Positions 53,704-63,071 of a stretch of DNA of 64,000 bases are shown here, in pieces. Location of the stretch: assembly GCA_014238335.1 (NCBI GenBank), contig JABABI010000021.1, positions 27,351 to 91,350 of the forward strand. The letters run 5' to 3'. Each line of letters opens with the position of its first letter. Positions within the stretch are counted from its first letter, which is position 1. The notes under the pieces are model-generated. The model worked only from the letters and a program-made list of their open reading frames with translations. It searched no databases and was not told where the DNA came from. This DNA comes from Fuerstiella sp. Lineage in GTDB: Bacteria; Planctomycetota; Planctomycetia; Planctomycetales; Planctomycetaceae. Both the position numbers and the translations under genes were made by a program.

Positions 53704-55305
53704 TTAGGGGATGCCCATCAGTGGTTTGATAAACAAATACGTACCGGCGGTCAGGATGGGCACGCCGATCAGGTTAAGGAAGATGCCGTAGCAGACCATG
53801 TCGCGCACTTTTAGCCTGCCCGAGCCAAAGACGATGGCATTTGGTGGTGTGGCGATGGGCAGCATAAACGCACAACTGGCCGCGAGTGTTGCCGGTACCA
53901 GCAGCAGTCGGGGGTCCACTTTCAATGACACGCAGATCGCGCACAATGTCGGCATCAGAGCGCTGACCGTCGCGATGTTGCTGCTGAATTCTGTCAAAAA
54001 CGTAACCAGCAGGCAGACAGTTGCAATGACCAGCCACATCGGCATCTGCTGTAACGGACCCTGCAGAACCTGTCCCAGCCACTCCGAAAGTTCTGTTGTC
54101 CTGAAAGCACCGGCCAATGCGAAGCCGCCGCCAAACAGTAACATGATGTCCCACGGCAGCTTTGACGCGGTACTCCAGTTCATCAGCGGAATGTTCTTGC
54201 CATCGTCCGTTTTGGTGCCGGAAGGAATGCAGAACAGCAGGACGGCCATCAGCATGGCAACGGTGGAATCGTTGACAAAATTGCCGGCGCCGCTCGTCAG
54301 TTGATCGGCCGTCATTGATGTGCCGAGAACGCCAAACCAGGTTTCCACCAGCAAAGACCATCCTGGAAGTACAGTCGCTCCGATCTCCAGTTTCTGACGA
54401 AAAACCCACAGAATTGCTGTGGCTGTGAAGACGATGAGCATTCTGCATTCCGCCGTGGACGCGGGCCCCAGACGCTGCAGCCGTGTCCGCAATTCTGCAC
54501 GAAGTGCACTGTCATGTTGAGTTGCCTTTGGCAAGCCCCAGGTCAGGACCAGCCAGGCGACGCACATGTACACGGCACCGATCGGCAGGCTGGCAATCAT
54601 CCACTGTGCAAACGAAATTCGCGGAGCATCAGGAAACAGGTCGTTGTAAATCCCAACAGCCTGATTATTGGTAGGCGTGCCGACAATCGTCGTGAGCCCG
54701 CCGATACTGGCGGAATAGGCGATTGCCAGCAGCAGCGGCACAGCCAGTTTCTCTGAAATCAAACCTGCAGAATGACTCGTCGACTGACCGGACGGCTTGG
54801 CTGACTGCTCATCGTCGAGTGTCTTCAACAACGCGATCGCAATGGGCAGCATCAGCAGTGTTGACGCCGTGTTACTGATCCACATGGACAGGCCGCCGGT
54901 GGCAATCAGGAACCCCAGCACCAGACGCTTTGGGCTGACTCCCACAACGTTTACAATATTCAACGCGATGCGGCGATGCAGATTCCAGCGTTCAATACCC
55001 AGTGCGATGACGAAGCCGCCGAGATACAGAAACACCTTATCGTTGATATACGCCTGGCTGACGTCTTTGGCGGACTGAATTCCCAGCAGAGGAAACAGTG
55101 CCAGTGGAAGAAGACTCGTTGCTGCCAGTGGCATGGCCTGAGTCACCCACAGCCCGGCCATCAGAATTGTGGCGGCAATCAGTCGCTGCCCTTCCGGCTT
55201 CATTCCCTCCGGCAGCGGCAGCAGGAGGACAAGCACGCTGCAGGACACGATGGCGATGACCACGGACCGCATGACACCAGTGGGCGAGGAGGAAGCTTCA
55301 GACAT
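53704..55305 (-). CDS. SLC13/DASS family sodium:anion symporter
   Basis: A 533-residue membrane protein with about eleven helices. The family's paired SNT-type motifs are present: MWISNTAST in the first half and EFSSNIAT in the second. GLTTIVGTPTNNQAVG and PIATPPNAIVFGSG complete the two Na+/substrate hairpins. Such proteins import dicarboxylates, sulfate or similar anions with sodium. The ATG at 55305 is 2 bp after the stop of the oxidoreductase gene, so translation is coupled. The neighbour suggests import of a sugar acid or another anion that the oxidoreductase handles (inference). Confidence 0.92.
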   Translation of the reverse strand: MSEASSSPTGVMRSVVIAIVSCSVLVLLLPLPEGMKPEGQRLIAATILMAGLWVTQAMPLAATSLLPLALFPLLGIQSAKDVSQAYINDKVFLYLGGFVIALGIERWNLHRRIALNIVNVVGVSPKRLVLGFLIATGGLSMWISNTASTLLMLPIAIALLKTLDDEQSAKPSGQSTSHSAGLISEKLAVPLLLAIAYSASIGGLTTIVGTPTNNQAVGIYNDLFPDAPRISFAQWMIASLPIGAVYMCVAWLVLTWGLPKATQHDSALRAELRTRLQRLGPASTAECRMLIVFTATAILWVFRQKLEIGATVLPGWSLLVETWFGVLGTSMTADQLTSGAGNFVNDSTVAMLMAVLLFCIPSGTKTDDGKNIPLMNWSTASKLPWDIMLLFGGGFALAGAFRTTELSEWLGQVLQGPLQQMPMWLVIATVCLLVTFLTEFSSNIATVSALMPTLCAICVSLKVDPRLLLVPATLAASCAFMLPIATPPNAIVFGSGRLKVRDMVCYGIFLNLIGVPILTAGTYLFIKPLMGIP

Positions 55306-55307
55306 TT

Positions 55308-56684
55308 TTATACGGAATTTGTGCTGGTCGGCACCTGCCACGGTGCGCGATATTGGATACGTTTCAGCAGTGCGTCGGCCGTTGCGTCGCTACGCACGAC
55401 TTCGTTAATCGGGTCCCATCGCAGAGGTTTCTGCAGTGCGTGAGAGACGTAGCCCAGGTGTCCTGGCGTGATTGATCGGTGCCCGATTTCAGCAGCCGCG
55501 ATGCACTCACCTCGACTACGGACGTTTTCCAGAAAGTTGGCGGTGTGACTGCCAGACAGTGGAATACGAAATGGTCCGGGTTGGAAGTCGTTCGTGAGCC
55601 AGCGTTTGTCAGACGCTTCTATTTTTCCTCGACGAGCATAGACCCAACCATCGCTGCCAATGACCTTGATCCCCTGTGCATTGTTACTGGAAATAGTCGA
55701 TGTAATGCCGCCATCGTACTCGCAGCGAATTGTGTACTGTTCAGGCGTGTTGTAGACATCCGTGTCCGGAAACACCCAGTCAACAGCTTCAACTTTAGTC
55801 GGCCCGGAACGTTCTGCACCGATGGCCCAGTGAGCGATATCGTTATGATGCCCGATCCAGTCCATCAGCACTCCACCGCCGTAAGCGCGGTGGCCGCGCC
55901 ACCAGCGATGGTGCCGAGCCTGCATCAGCGGTAACACTTCGGCTGGTCCGCACCAGAAATCATAATCCAGTCCATCGCGAGGAGAGATGGCTTCCGTGCT
56001 GCCCATGGCCTTGCCATACCCTGGCGGAAGACCGACCTCGACGGAGGTCACATCGCCCAGCACGCCGTTGCGAGCCAGCTCGACGAGCTTCTGAAACAGT
56101 CGGTCGGAACGCTGCTGCGATCCAGTCTGAAAGACGGCATTCTGACGCCTGACTTCCGTGACGATCACCTGGCCTTCGGCAAACAGGTGTGTGACTGGTT
56201 TTTCGCAGTAGACATCCTTGCCAGCCTGCAAAGCGGAGAATGTACAGGCCGCGTGCCAGTGGTCCGGAGTAGCGACAACGACTGCGTCGATGTCGTTTCG
56301 GGAAATCAGTTCACGGTAGTCTGTATACACCTGCGGACCCTTATGTGCCGCACCGGATTTCTTTGACGCGTACACCTTGCTGATGTGTCGTTCTGCAGGG
56401 CCGCAGCCGAAAGCTCTTCCCTTTCCCCACGGCTGGTCACGATGGTGATGACGATCGACATCGCAGACGGCCACGATCTGGCAATCGGGACGCTTCAGGA
56501 ACTCGTCGATCAGATTGAATCCCCGCGAACCCAGCCCAATGACTCCTATGCTGATTCGTTCCGATACAGCCGGCCGTTTGTCACGCGCCAGAACGACAGC
56601 GGATCCGGCGGACAGAATTCCGGCAGAAAGGCAGCCAAAGCTTCGTCGAGAAACAGCAGCGAACGAATCCTGGCATGTATTCAC
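55308..56684 (-). CDS. Tat-exported Gfo/Idh/MocA family oxidoreductase
   Basis: A 458-residue NAD(P)-dependent oxidoreductase of the glucose-fructose oxidoreductase / inositol dehydrogenase family. The Tat signal is SRRSFGCLSAGILSAGSAVVLA (arginines 13-14). The Rossmann motif is IGVIGLGSRGFN, and the catalytic-type EKPVTH follows with HHNDIAHW further on. The start is a GTG at 56684 with AGGAGG 5 bases upstream, much better than the ATG at 56723. The transporter gene follows after 2 bp. Planctomycetes have many exported members that act on sugars or sugar acids; the substrate is not known. Confidence 0.93.
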   Translation of the reverse strand: MNTCQDSFAAVSRRSFGCLSAGILSAGSAVVLARDKRPAVSERISIGVIGLGSRGFNLIDEFLKRPDCQIVAVCDVDRHHHRDQPWGKGRAFGCGPAERHISKVYASKKSGAAHKGPQVYTDYRELISRNDIDAVVVATPDHWHAACTFSALQAGKDVYCEKPVTHLFAEGQVIVTEVRRQNAVFQTGSQQRSDRLFQKLVELARNGVLGDVTSVEVGLPPGYGKAMGSTEAISPRDGLDYDFWCGPAEVLPLMQARHHRWWRGHRAYGGGVLMDWIGHHNDIAHWAIGAERSGPTKVEAVDWVFPDTDVYNTPEQYTIRCEYDGGITSTISSNNAQGIKVIGSDGWVYARRGKIEASDKRWLTNDFQPGPFRIPLSGSHTANFLENVRSRGECIAAAEIGHRSITPGHLGYVSHALQKPLRWDPINEVVRSDATADALLKRIQYRAPWQVPTSTNSV

Positions 56685-57022
56685 ACGGTCCTCCTGTTCT
56701 GATTCGCTAACGGCACAGACCATCAGTCCGACGACACGCCGACGCCCAACGGTCGCATGTTAATGCTACTGTGCTGAACAGTTGACGCGTCTGCCCGCAA
56801 CCGCTCAGTGCCAAGCGGTGGGTCGGAGACGCTGGTCTGCGACAGCCCCCGGCCAGAGAAGAGCTCCTGCGCTGACTGAAACCAACCTGTCTCAGGCGTT
56901 CGCGAGGCACTGCAGGCTAATGTCAGCGAGGCAGAAATACAAACACGGACTCGCATTCATTGACGAGTCCGTGTGGTATAGTCTGCAGTTACGTTGTCAG
57001 GAATGCCTGGCGTGGGCGAGCG
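56685..57022. other. Intergenic region with terminator
   Basis: 338 bp between two minus-strand genes. It holds the terminator at 56931-56974 and, near 56700-56800, presumably the promoter of the oxidoreductase-transporter operon. No gene is called. Confidence 0.5.
56931..56974 (-). terminator. Intrinsic terminator of the lipoprotein gene
   Basis: A perfect 11-bp stem (ACACGGACTCG at 56943-56953 with its complement at 56964-56974) has a 10-nt loop. On the minus strand the stem is followed by TTTGTATTT. It lies about 50 bp after the stop of the gene at 57023. Confidence 0.78.
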
Positions 57023-57715
57023 TTACGGCCCGACCGCAGCACTGGCACCGCCACTGCCACCAGCACCAGCACCAGCACCAAGACGTGGTGACGGAACGGA
57101 GCCGTTGTACAGGTCGTTGATGACCTTCACTTCGCTGGCGGGGCGGGAATAGTCGCGTCCCTTTCTCAGCACAACCGGAACGACTTCCGTGCCGCCGGTC
57201 AGTTCTGCGATAACCTGCTGTACGCAGGCAATGCGAGCATTATCAACCTCAGGATTGTACGAGGCCTGAACGTAAACCGTACGGCGAGACATAGGCGTCA
57301 CCTCCAGGATATCCGTGACGTGCAGACGGCCTGGAACACTCATCTGGTGATCCGATTCGAAATGTCGAGCATAGAGCGTTGTCTCCTGCTGCCAGCCAAG
57401 ACTGCTCTGCAAACCAATGATATTGCGCATGTATTCGCGGTCCTGGCAAATATATGGCAGAGGCCAATAGTGGGCCGAATGATAAGTGTGCGTGAACTGT
57501 TGACGCTCGCCAGTGGGACGTGGTCGCACGGGCCATGTCTTGCCCTTGTAGCAGACTTGCCGAACACCAGGTGGCTGTTCCGCCTTGTGCGCCCACCATT
57601 CTGCAGATCCCGGAGATCCCTCGCCGCCAGGGTCAACAACCGGGAATCCTCCGGTCGCACATCCACAAACAGCGGTCATAGCTGTCAGGAGCAACGAAAG
57701 GTGGGGTGTCTTCAT
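57023..57715 (-). CDS. Probable lipoprotein of unknown function
   Basis: A 230-residue exported protein. The N-terminus (SLLLTAMTAVCGCATGG) has a hydrophobic stretch and a Cys pair at a lipobox-like site, so lipid anchoring is plausible. The mature part has WWAHKAEQPPGVRQVCYKGK and RPTGERQQFTHTYHSAHYWP, then DREYMRNIIGLQ and a beta-rich half (VYVQASYNPEVDNARI, EVVPVVLRKG). It ends in a Gly/Ala repeat tail (GAGAGAGGSGGA) encoded by a GGTGCT-type DNA repeat. A GGGAC sequence precedes the ATG. The conserved look suggests a planctomycete outer-layer protein; the function is unknown. Confidence 0.68.
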   Translation of the reverse strand: MKTPHLSLLLTAMTAVCGCATGGFPVVDPGGEGSPGSAEWWAHKAEQPPGVRQVCYKGKTWPVRPRPTGERQQFTHTYHSAHYWPLPYICQDREYMRNIIGLQSSLGWQQETTLYARHFESDHQMSVPGRLHVTDILEVTPMSRRTVYVQASYNPEVDNARIACVQQVIAELTGGTEVVPVVLRKGRDYSRPASEVKVINDLYNGSVPSPRLGAGAGAGGSGGASAAVGP

Positions 57716-58319
57716 AGCGTCCGTCCCTGAATCATGGAGAAGGCAACGGCGTCGACCGTGTAAAAGAAACCTGCACGAGGACGACGCGTCTTCTTCGTTG
57801 TCGGAAAAATCGCCCAATTCGAGCCAGACATTCAATGTGAAACCATGATGTGACCGACTTCGCTGACCTCACGCCGTCGTTGACAGCAACAGTCTGCCCA
57901 GACTTCCCAATGAGAATTAACAGATTATCCCGAATACCATGCCCGATTTGCCTCAACAGCCGCGAGGATGAGCCTATCATTTGCTGCTGTTTTGGCGATT
58001 TCTGCCGACCATAGAGCAGTTCACGAAAACACGCAGCTCGTTCGGGCTCGTGGGAAACAAACGTTACGTAGGGCAGGAAACGTTTTTCGCAGCCATGAAT
58101 CAGCGTACTACGCTGTAGGCCATCATTTTAGTGCGTTGTTTCTCTTCCGTTGATTGCCGACGATAACCGTCATCCGAACATCGTTTCGCAGCCATCCCGC
58201 GCGACTGCGGGGCAAATGCGTCACTTACCGGTGTAAGCTGTGGCTGCATGACGGCGGTCACGTCCCTCCGCTTTCAGGGGGACAGCACCGTGTGTTTCAG
58301 CGGTCCACGAAAACATCCC
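57716..58319. other. Divergent intergenic region with dispersed repeat
   Basis: 604 bp between the lipoprotein gene (minus) and the glutamine amidotransferase gene (plus). It contains the dispersed repeat copy A at 58017-58119. No convincing open frame or promoter pair is seen. Confidence 0.5.
58017..58119 (+). repeat. Dispersed ~100-bp intergenic repeat, copy A
   Basis: It shares CACGAAAACACG, GTTCGGGCTCGTGGGAA, CAGGAAACGTTTTTCGC, GCCATGAATCAGCG and TACGCTGTAG with copy B, plus a 2-bp insertion in the middle. CAGCG/CGCTG form the terminal hairpin around TACTA, a loop different from copy B. Confidence 0.85.
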
Positions 58320-58904
58320 ATGATCTTTCTGCTCGATAACTACGATTCCTTTACCTACAACCTGGTCCAGCGGATTGGTGAAATCGATCCTGCTGCGGAA
58401 ATTCATGTTGAGAGAAACGATCGCATTCCACTCGATGAAATTGCGGCCCTGGCCCCGGAACGCATAATTATTTCACCTGGTCCGTGTACCCCTGCGGAAG
58501 CTGGAATTTCCCGCGAAGTGATCGCACGTTTCGGTCCGACCGTGCCAGTCCTTGGCGTTTGTCTTGGTCATCAGTGTCTTGCTGAAGTTTACGGAGCCCA
58601 GGTCGTTCGCGCCGACCGGCTGATGCACGGCAAGACCTCGGAAGTTCATCACAACAACACCGGCGTCTTTGCGGGCCTGTCCAACCCATTCACCGCAACG
58701 CGATATCACAGTCTGATTGTGCCCCGGGACACTGTGCCAGACTGCCTTGAAGTCACAGCGTGGGTCGATGACGACGGACAGTCCTTCGAACTGATGGGAT
58801 TACAGCACAAAGACTTTCCCGTACACGGCGTGCAATTTCATCCGGAAAGCTTTCTGACCGGAGAAGGGTACGACCTGTTGAAGAATTTCCTGCAAATCAC
58901 TTGA
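58320..58904 (+). CDS. Anthranilate/aminodeoxychorismate synthase glutamine amidotransferase
   Basis: A 194-residue class I glutamine amidotransferase that frees ammonia from glutamine for anthranilate or 4-amino-4-deoxychorismate synthesis (TrpG/PabA). The start [17 protein letters not shown] is textbook. The oxyanion segment [14 protein letters not shown] follows, then the nucleophile elbow GVCLGHQ (Cys near 81) and HPES with the catalytic His-Glu near the end ([13 protein letters not shown]). The partner TrpE or PabB is not adjacent, so which of the two pathways it serves is open. The frame extends upstream, but the ATG at 58320 matches the family start. Confidence 0.95.
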   Translation: MIFLLDNYDSFTYNLVQRIGEIDPAAEIHVERNDRIPLDEIAALAPERIIISPGPCTPAEAGISREVIARFGPTVPVLGVCLGHQCLAEVYGAQVVRADRLMHGKTSEVHHNNTGVFAGLSNPFTATRYHSLIVPRDTVPDCLEVTAWVDDDGQSFELMGLQHKDFPVHGVQFHPESFLTGEGYDLLKNFLQIT

Positions 58905-58955
58905 ACTGCCACACTCGTGAAGTGTTTGCCCGTATCCGGTTACTAAGGAGAAGAT

Positions 58956-59969
58956 ATGTCAGACAACGGTTCATCCGCAGCATCCGATTTCCGGGAAGAC
59001 GAATCCAGCAGTGATGCTGACAAAGCCACTGCCGACGGGGGGCCAGTCAACCGTCGACAGTTACTCAGTGGCGCGGTCGGCACTGCGGTCGCTGCGGGAC
59101 TGACGGGATCCAAACTGTCGGCAGCCGTTCCGGAAAAGGCTGTCGTAAACGATCGGATCAAACAATCGGTCGTGTTCTGGTGCTTCAACGTGGGTGGCGA
59201 TATGTGGAGCCTGGACAGGACCTGCGAAATTACGGCAAAGCTTGGCGGAAAATCCGTCGAAATCGTCGACCCGGAAGACTTTGGTACTCTGAAAAAACAC
59301 AATCTTGTGTGTGCCATGGCATCGAATGGAATGCCCGGTGCTCCTTTCATGAAGGGGCTCAACAACCCGGTGTATCATGACGAAGTGATCGAACGTACTA
59401 AGAAAGTCATCGACGGCTGTTCCGACGCCGGTTTTCCGAGTGTGATCGCGTTTACGGGATACAAATGGCGTGATGCCGAAGACCCCAACAGCGGCGAAAT
59501 TCCTCTGGAAGAAGGCATGAACAACTGTGTCGCAGGCCTGAAGAAGCTGGCGCCGTACGCAGAAAAGAAAGGCGTGACGATCTGCCTTGAACACCTGAAT
59601 ACTCGAGACGACACGCATCCGATGAAAGGCCATCCCGGCTATCAGGGCGACAATGTCGATCAGGTTGCCGCGATGCTGCGACGTGTGGGTTCTGAACGGG
59701 TCAAGCTGCTGTTTGACATTTACCACGTCCAGGTGATGAACGGCGACGTTATCCGGCGAATTGATCAGATGCAGGACATCATTGGCCATGTGCACACGGC
59801 AGGCTGTCCCGGTCGAGCGGAACTGGACGACACTCAGGAAGTTCAGTTCGCCCCAATCATGCGGAAATTTCTTGAGGTGGGCTACCAGGGTTATGTGGGA
59901 CAGGAATTCATTCCCACCAGAGACCCGCTGACCGGCCTGACCGAAGCCATGAAGCTGTGTGATGTGTGA
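58956..59969 (+). CDS. Tat-exported hydroxypyruvate isomerase-like TIM-barrel protein
   Basis: A 337-residue protein. A Ser/Asp-rich N-terminus precedes a Tat-like signal (NRRQLLSGAVGTAVAAGL). The barrel has KQSVVFWCFNVGGDMW, EITAKLGGKSVEIVDPED, VTICLEHLNTRDDTHPMKG, VKLLFDIYHVQVMNGD, IGHVHTAGCPGR and GYVGQEFIPT. These carry the Glu, Asp, His and Glu metal ligands of the hydroxypyruvate isomerase / Hyi family. AAGGAG lies 5 bases before the ATG. Whether it acts on hydroxypyruvate or on another sugar in the periplasm is not known. It follows the amidotransferase by 51 bp, probably without functional connection. Confidence 0.88.
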   Translation: MSDNGSSAASDFREDESSSDADKATADGGPVNRRQLLSGAVGTAVAAGLTGSKLSAAVPEKAVVNDRIKQSVVFWCFNVGGDMWSLDRTCEITAKLGGKSVEIVDPEDFGTLKKHNLVCAMASNGMPGAPFMKGLNNPVYHDEVIERTKKVIDGCSDAGFPSVIAFTGYKWRDAEDPNSGEIPLEEGMNNCVAGLKKLAPYAEKKGVTICLEHLNTRDDTHPMKGHPGYQGDNVDQVAAMLRRVGSERVKLLFDIYHVQVMNGDVIRRIDQMQDIIGHVHTAGCPGRAELDDTQEVQFAPIMRKFLEVGYQGYVGQEFIPTRDPLTGLTEAMKLCDV

Positions 59970-60136
59970 TCGATTGTCTGTATTGCCGGAACGCCGCCAG
60001 GTCTTCCGACAAACATGTTCCGGTGCTTTGAAATCGCGCCTGAGGGCTCGTTACAATCTGCGGCGACCCTGCCGGCCCACGTGAGATTCGTATCGCGGCC
60101 GGCGTGCTTCTGAACTTTGCATTGGAAAGAGAATTG

Positions 60137-61126
60137 ATGCTCGCCCCCATTCGAGTTGCCGTGACAGGTGCTGCAGGCCAAATCGGCTACTCGCTGCTGT
60201 ATAGAATTGCTTCAGGCCAGGTGTTTGGGCCAGACCAGCCTGTGATCCTGCACCTTGTTGAGATTCCGCCAGCCATGTCTGCTCTGGACGGCGTTCACAT
60301 GGAACTGGATGACTGTGCGTTTCCGACATTGGCTGGTGTCGTGAAAGCAGACAGCGGTCATCTGAACAATGGGTTTGCAGATTGTAACTGGGTGCTGTGC
60401 GTTGGCAGTATTCCTCGCGGTAAAGGCATGGAACGTGGCGATCTGATCAAAATCAACGGACCGATCTTTACCAGTACAGGAAAAGCTATTTCAGATGCGG
60501 CTGCATCAGATGTTCGAGTTTTGGTGGTCGGCAATCCGTGCAACACCAACTGCCTGATTGCGATGAACAACGCACCTGACGTGCCGAACGACCGTTGGTA
60601 CGCCATGACCATGCTGGACCAGAACCGAGCGATTTCGCAGTTGGCGCAGAAGTCAGGGCAACCGGTGACAGCGGTTTCCAACATGACGATCTGGGGCAAT
60701 CACTCGGCCACTCAGTATCCGGACTTCTACAACGCAAAGATCGGTGGCAGGGCGGCGACCGAAGTCATCGGCGACGAAGCATGGCTGCAGAATGATTTCA
60801 TAACGACAGTGCAGAAACGCGGGGCAGCCATTATTGCAGCGCGGGGAGCATCCAGCGCCGCTTCGGCAGCGAACGCAATCATCGACAACGTCAAAGCCAT
60901 TCATAACCCCACCGCCGCAGGAACAACCTTCAGCGCCGCAATCTGCAGTGACGGCAGTTACGGGGTGGACGAAGGGCTGATCAGCAGCTTTCCTGTCACC
61001 AGCGACGGCTCGAAATGGTCGATCGCTCAGGGACTGGAGCACAACGAGTTCGCTCAGGCAAAACTTGACGCTACGGTGGCTGAACTTCGCGAAGAGCGAG
61101 ACACAGTGAAGGATCTGCTGGGGTAA
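60137..61126 (+). CDS. mdh: Malate dehydrogenase
   Basis: A 329-residue NAD-dependent enzyme of the TCA cycle that interconverts malate and oxaloacetate, of the cytosolic/NADP-type MDH subgroup. The cofactor motif is [15 protein letters not shown] near 6-20. Substrate arginines are in [12 protein letters not shown], with a third Arg in [20 protein letters not shown] is the conserved NAD segment, and the catalytic His is in [12 protein letters not shown]. The ATG at 60137 has AAAGAG 6 bases upstream. A terminator follows at 61153. Confidence 0.96.
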   Translation: MLAPIRVAVTGAAGQIGYSLLYRIASGQVFGPDQPVILHLVEIPPAMSALDGVHMELDDCAFPTLAGVVKADSGHLNNGFADCNWVLCVGSIPRGKGMERGDLIKINGPIFTSTGKAISDAAASDVRVLVVGNPCNTNCLIAMNNAPDVPNDRWYAMTMLDQNRAISQLAQKSGQPVTAVSNMTIWGNHSATQYPDFYNAKIGGRAATEVIGDEAWLQNDFITTVQKRGAAIIAARGASSAASAANAIIDNVKAIHNPTAAGTTFSAAICSDGSYGVDEGLISSFPVTSDGSKWSIAQGLEHNEFAQAKLDATVAELREERDTVKDLLG

Positions 61127-61152
61127 TCAGCAGCTGACAAAACAAAACACAG

Positions 61153-61186
61153 AAAGCCCGGCATTCACAGGAATACCGGGCTTTTT
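61153..61186 (+). terminator. Intrinsic terminator after mdh
   Basis: AGCCCGGCATT and AATACCGGGCT (one mismatch) form an 11-position stem with a 6-nt loop, followed by five T. It lies 29 bp past the mdh stop. Confidence 0.88.
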
Positions 61187-61232
61187 CATGCATCAACGGT
61201 CGCCACAAAGAATAGTTCAGTGTCATCCTTTT

Positions 61233-62075
61233 TTATTTTGACGCTTCAGATGCAGCTTTCGCGGCCGACTGTTGGGCAGCCGACAATTTCGGGTTGGGTG
61301 CAGACTTTCCAGCCACATCGCCTCGAATCCATTTGACGCCCGCAGTGACAGACTTCAGGAATCGCTCGTCGGCCCATGTTGATGGGTTGTGGCCCAGATT
61401 ATTGACGTACACCCTGCCTTCGCCATACGACTTCACCCACGCGACTGGCACATGATAGGGCTCCGACGGTTTGCAGCGAGACATATCCAGACTCATCAGC
61501 ACTCGTACTTTTTCCGGCTGCCAGTTCTTGTAGCGATAGATCTCGTCCTTGATCTGAAACTCTTTGCCAAACGGTGTCATGGTCGGGTGCCCCGGCTCGT
61601 GAACATTGATCGTGACGGTTGTGCCGGAACCCCATGGATGCCCGTTGAAGCTGCCGCCAATCATGTCCCAGTACGGTTGGTATTCCTTGTAGGTGTCGGT
61701 CGCGGAATGAAAACCGATGAATCCGTGACCTTTCTGCTGCAGCCATTCATTCAGAAAGTACTCCATGTCTGCGTCTGCAACCGGCAGCATGCCGGTCGTG
61801 TAGAACATGACAATGTCGTAATTCTGCAGATTCTCTTTGGTCATGTCTGCAGCACAGTCCTGAGTACAGTCGACGGAAAACAGATCCGTCTTCTGTCCGA
61901 GCTGAATCATCGCGACTTCCGCAGGCGCAAGATCCTTTTCTTTTCGATTCACGGACCCGTGTTTGTACCCGGCACTTTGGGTCACCATCAGAATCCGAGA
62001 TTTTTCTGCGGCGAAAAGCGAGCCGGCGGATATCAGGCATGCAAGGAATAGAAGCGTCAGGACATGCTTGAGCAT
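61233..62075 (-). CDS. Secreted ThuA-like domain protein
   Basis: A 280-residue exported protein of the ThuA (trehalose-utilisation-like) family, which has a glutamine-amidotransferase-like fold. A signal peptide (TLLFLACLISAGSLFAA) precedes RILMVTQSAGYKHGSV. Further marks are YDIVMFYTTG, GHGFIGFHSATDTYKEY, IGGSFNGHPWG, HPTMTPFGKEFQIKDEIY and PVAWVKSYGEGRVYVNNLGH. GGAG lies 8 bases before the ATG. ThuA proteins occur with DUF1080 proteins in planctomycete glycan loci, as here with the gene at 62178 just upstream; the reaction is not established. Confidence 0.92.
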   Translation of the reverse strand: MLKHVLTLLFLACLISAGSLFAAEKSRILMVTQSAGYKHGSVNRKEKDLAPAEVAMIQLGQKTDLFSVDCTQDCAADMTKENLQNYDIVMFYTTGMLPVADADMEYFLNEWLQQKGHGFIGFHSATDTYKEYQPYWDMIGGSFNGHPWGSGTTVTINVHEPGHPTMTPFGKEFQIKDEIYRYKNWQPEKVRVLMSLDMSRCKPSEPYHVPVAWVKSYGEGRVYVNNLGHNPSTWADERFLKSVTAGVKWIRGDVAGKSAPNPKLSAAQQSAAKAASEASK

Positions 62076-62177
62076 TTAGAAAACTCCGATTTTTGAAATG
62101 TTGTCATGAGCGAGCGGTGCGGCCGACACCAGTGACTCGGCCGCAGATCGACGAATAATGATCCACGCAATCAGGGA

Positions 62178-62936
62178 TTACTTCAACTTCGTCGGAAGTT
62201 CCCTGATCCAGATGTTGCGGAACTGAACCAAACTTGAGGCCGGCTTGAAACTGCCATCCTTATTCACACCGCCATGGTGCTGTAATGCGATTTGCCCGCG
62301 TTCCGGCACGTCCGGAAGTTGAGCATTTTCCAGCACCATGTGGTTGTTGAGAATGACGGTCAGCCGATCCTGAACCATGATGATCACAAACTGATTCCAT
62401 TCGCCCACTGGCTTGTCGGCGTTGATTCGTGGAGTCACACCGGCCCGAACTTCCGGGGCCGTGTTCCTGTTGTTGCGATAGCCGTAAACCTCACCCGAAC
62501 CAACCGGCCAGCACCAGATGTTCAGTTGAGCTGCACCGACGCCTCGGACAAAGATTCCGGAATCTGCATTCAGCGATTTGATCGTCAGCTTCTTTCCGTT
62601 CGCATCGGTCAAATAACTGCCGTCCTGCAGCACGATGGGCACATCATAAAAGCCGCTGGTCTGCTTGAGCCGCCAGTCGATTTTCATAATGAAGTCGCCG
62701 TACTCCTGTTTGGTCCACAGATTCTTGTCGCCTTCTGCTTCTGACTGAGCGTCGTAGTCAATCACGCCATCCACAACCTTCCAGTGGCCATTGTCGCCTT
62801 CCGGAACAGTCCATCCTGTCAGATCTTTTCCGTTGAACAGTGAATCGAAACCATCTTCAACTTCTCCGTCTGCCAGCAATGGCGCCGTGCAAAGAACAAA
62901 AATTGCGAGCGCAGTGGACTGGCGAAAAATGGTCAT
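62178..62936 (-). CDS. Secreted DUF1080 (3-keto-disaccharide hydrolase-like) protein
   Basis: A 252-residue exported protein with a jellyroll, LamG-like fold. A signal peptide (ALAIFVLCTAPLLADG) precedes FDSLFNGKDLTGW, the standard beginning of DUF1080. The fold marks DGVIDYDAQSEAEGDKNLWT, YGDFIMKIDWRLK, NADSGIFVRG, WNQFVIIMVQDRLTVILN and RGQIALQHHG follow. Some members hydrolyse 3-ketoglycosides. GGAG lies 9 bases before the ATG. It is followed on the same strand by the ThuA-like gene, 102 bp away, so the pair may form a small unit for sugar breakdown. Confidence 0.93.
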   Translation of the reverse strand: MTIFRQSTALAIFVLCTAPLLADGEVEDGFDSLFNGKDLTGWTVPEGDNGHWKVVDGVIDYDAQSEAEGDKNLWTKQEYGDFIMKIDWRLKQTSGFYDVPIVLQDGSYLTDANGKKLTIKSLNADSGIFVRGVGAAQLNIWCWPVGSGEVYGYRNNRNTAPEVRAGVTPRINADKPVGEWNQFVIIMVQDRLTVILNNHMVLENAQLPDVPERGQIALQHHGGVNKDGSFKPASSLVQFRNIWIRELPTKLK

Positions 62937-63071
62937 CAGGAGGGACTCCGGCCGGGAAAGATATGCGGTGGAACGCCGATACTAGTGACAGAATGCCACT
63001 ATCGCCAGAACCCCGGCGAATTTCCTGCGCCTTCGGTCGGTTTTATTCTTCAGCGAAAGGCCAGGGAACAC

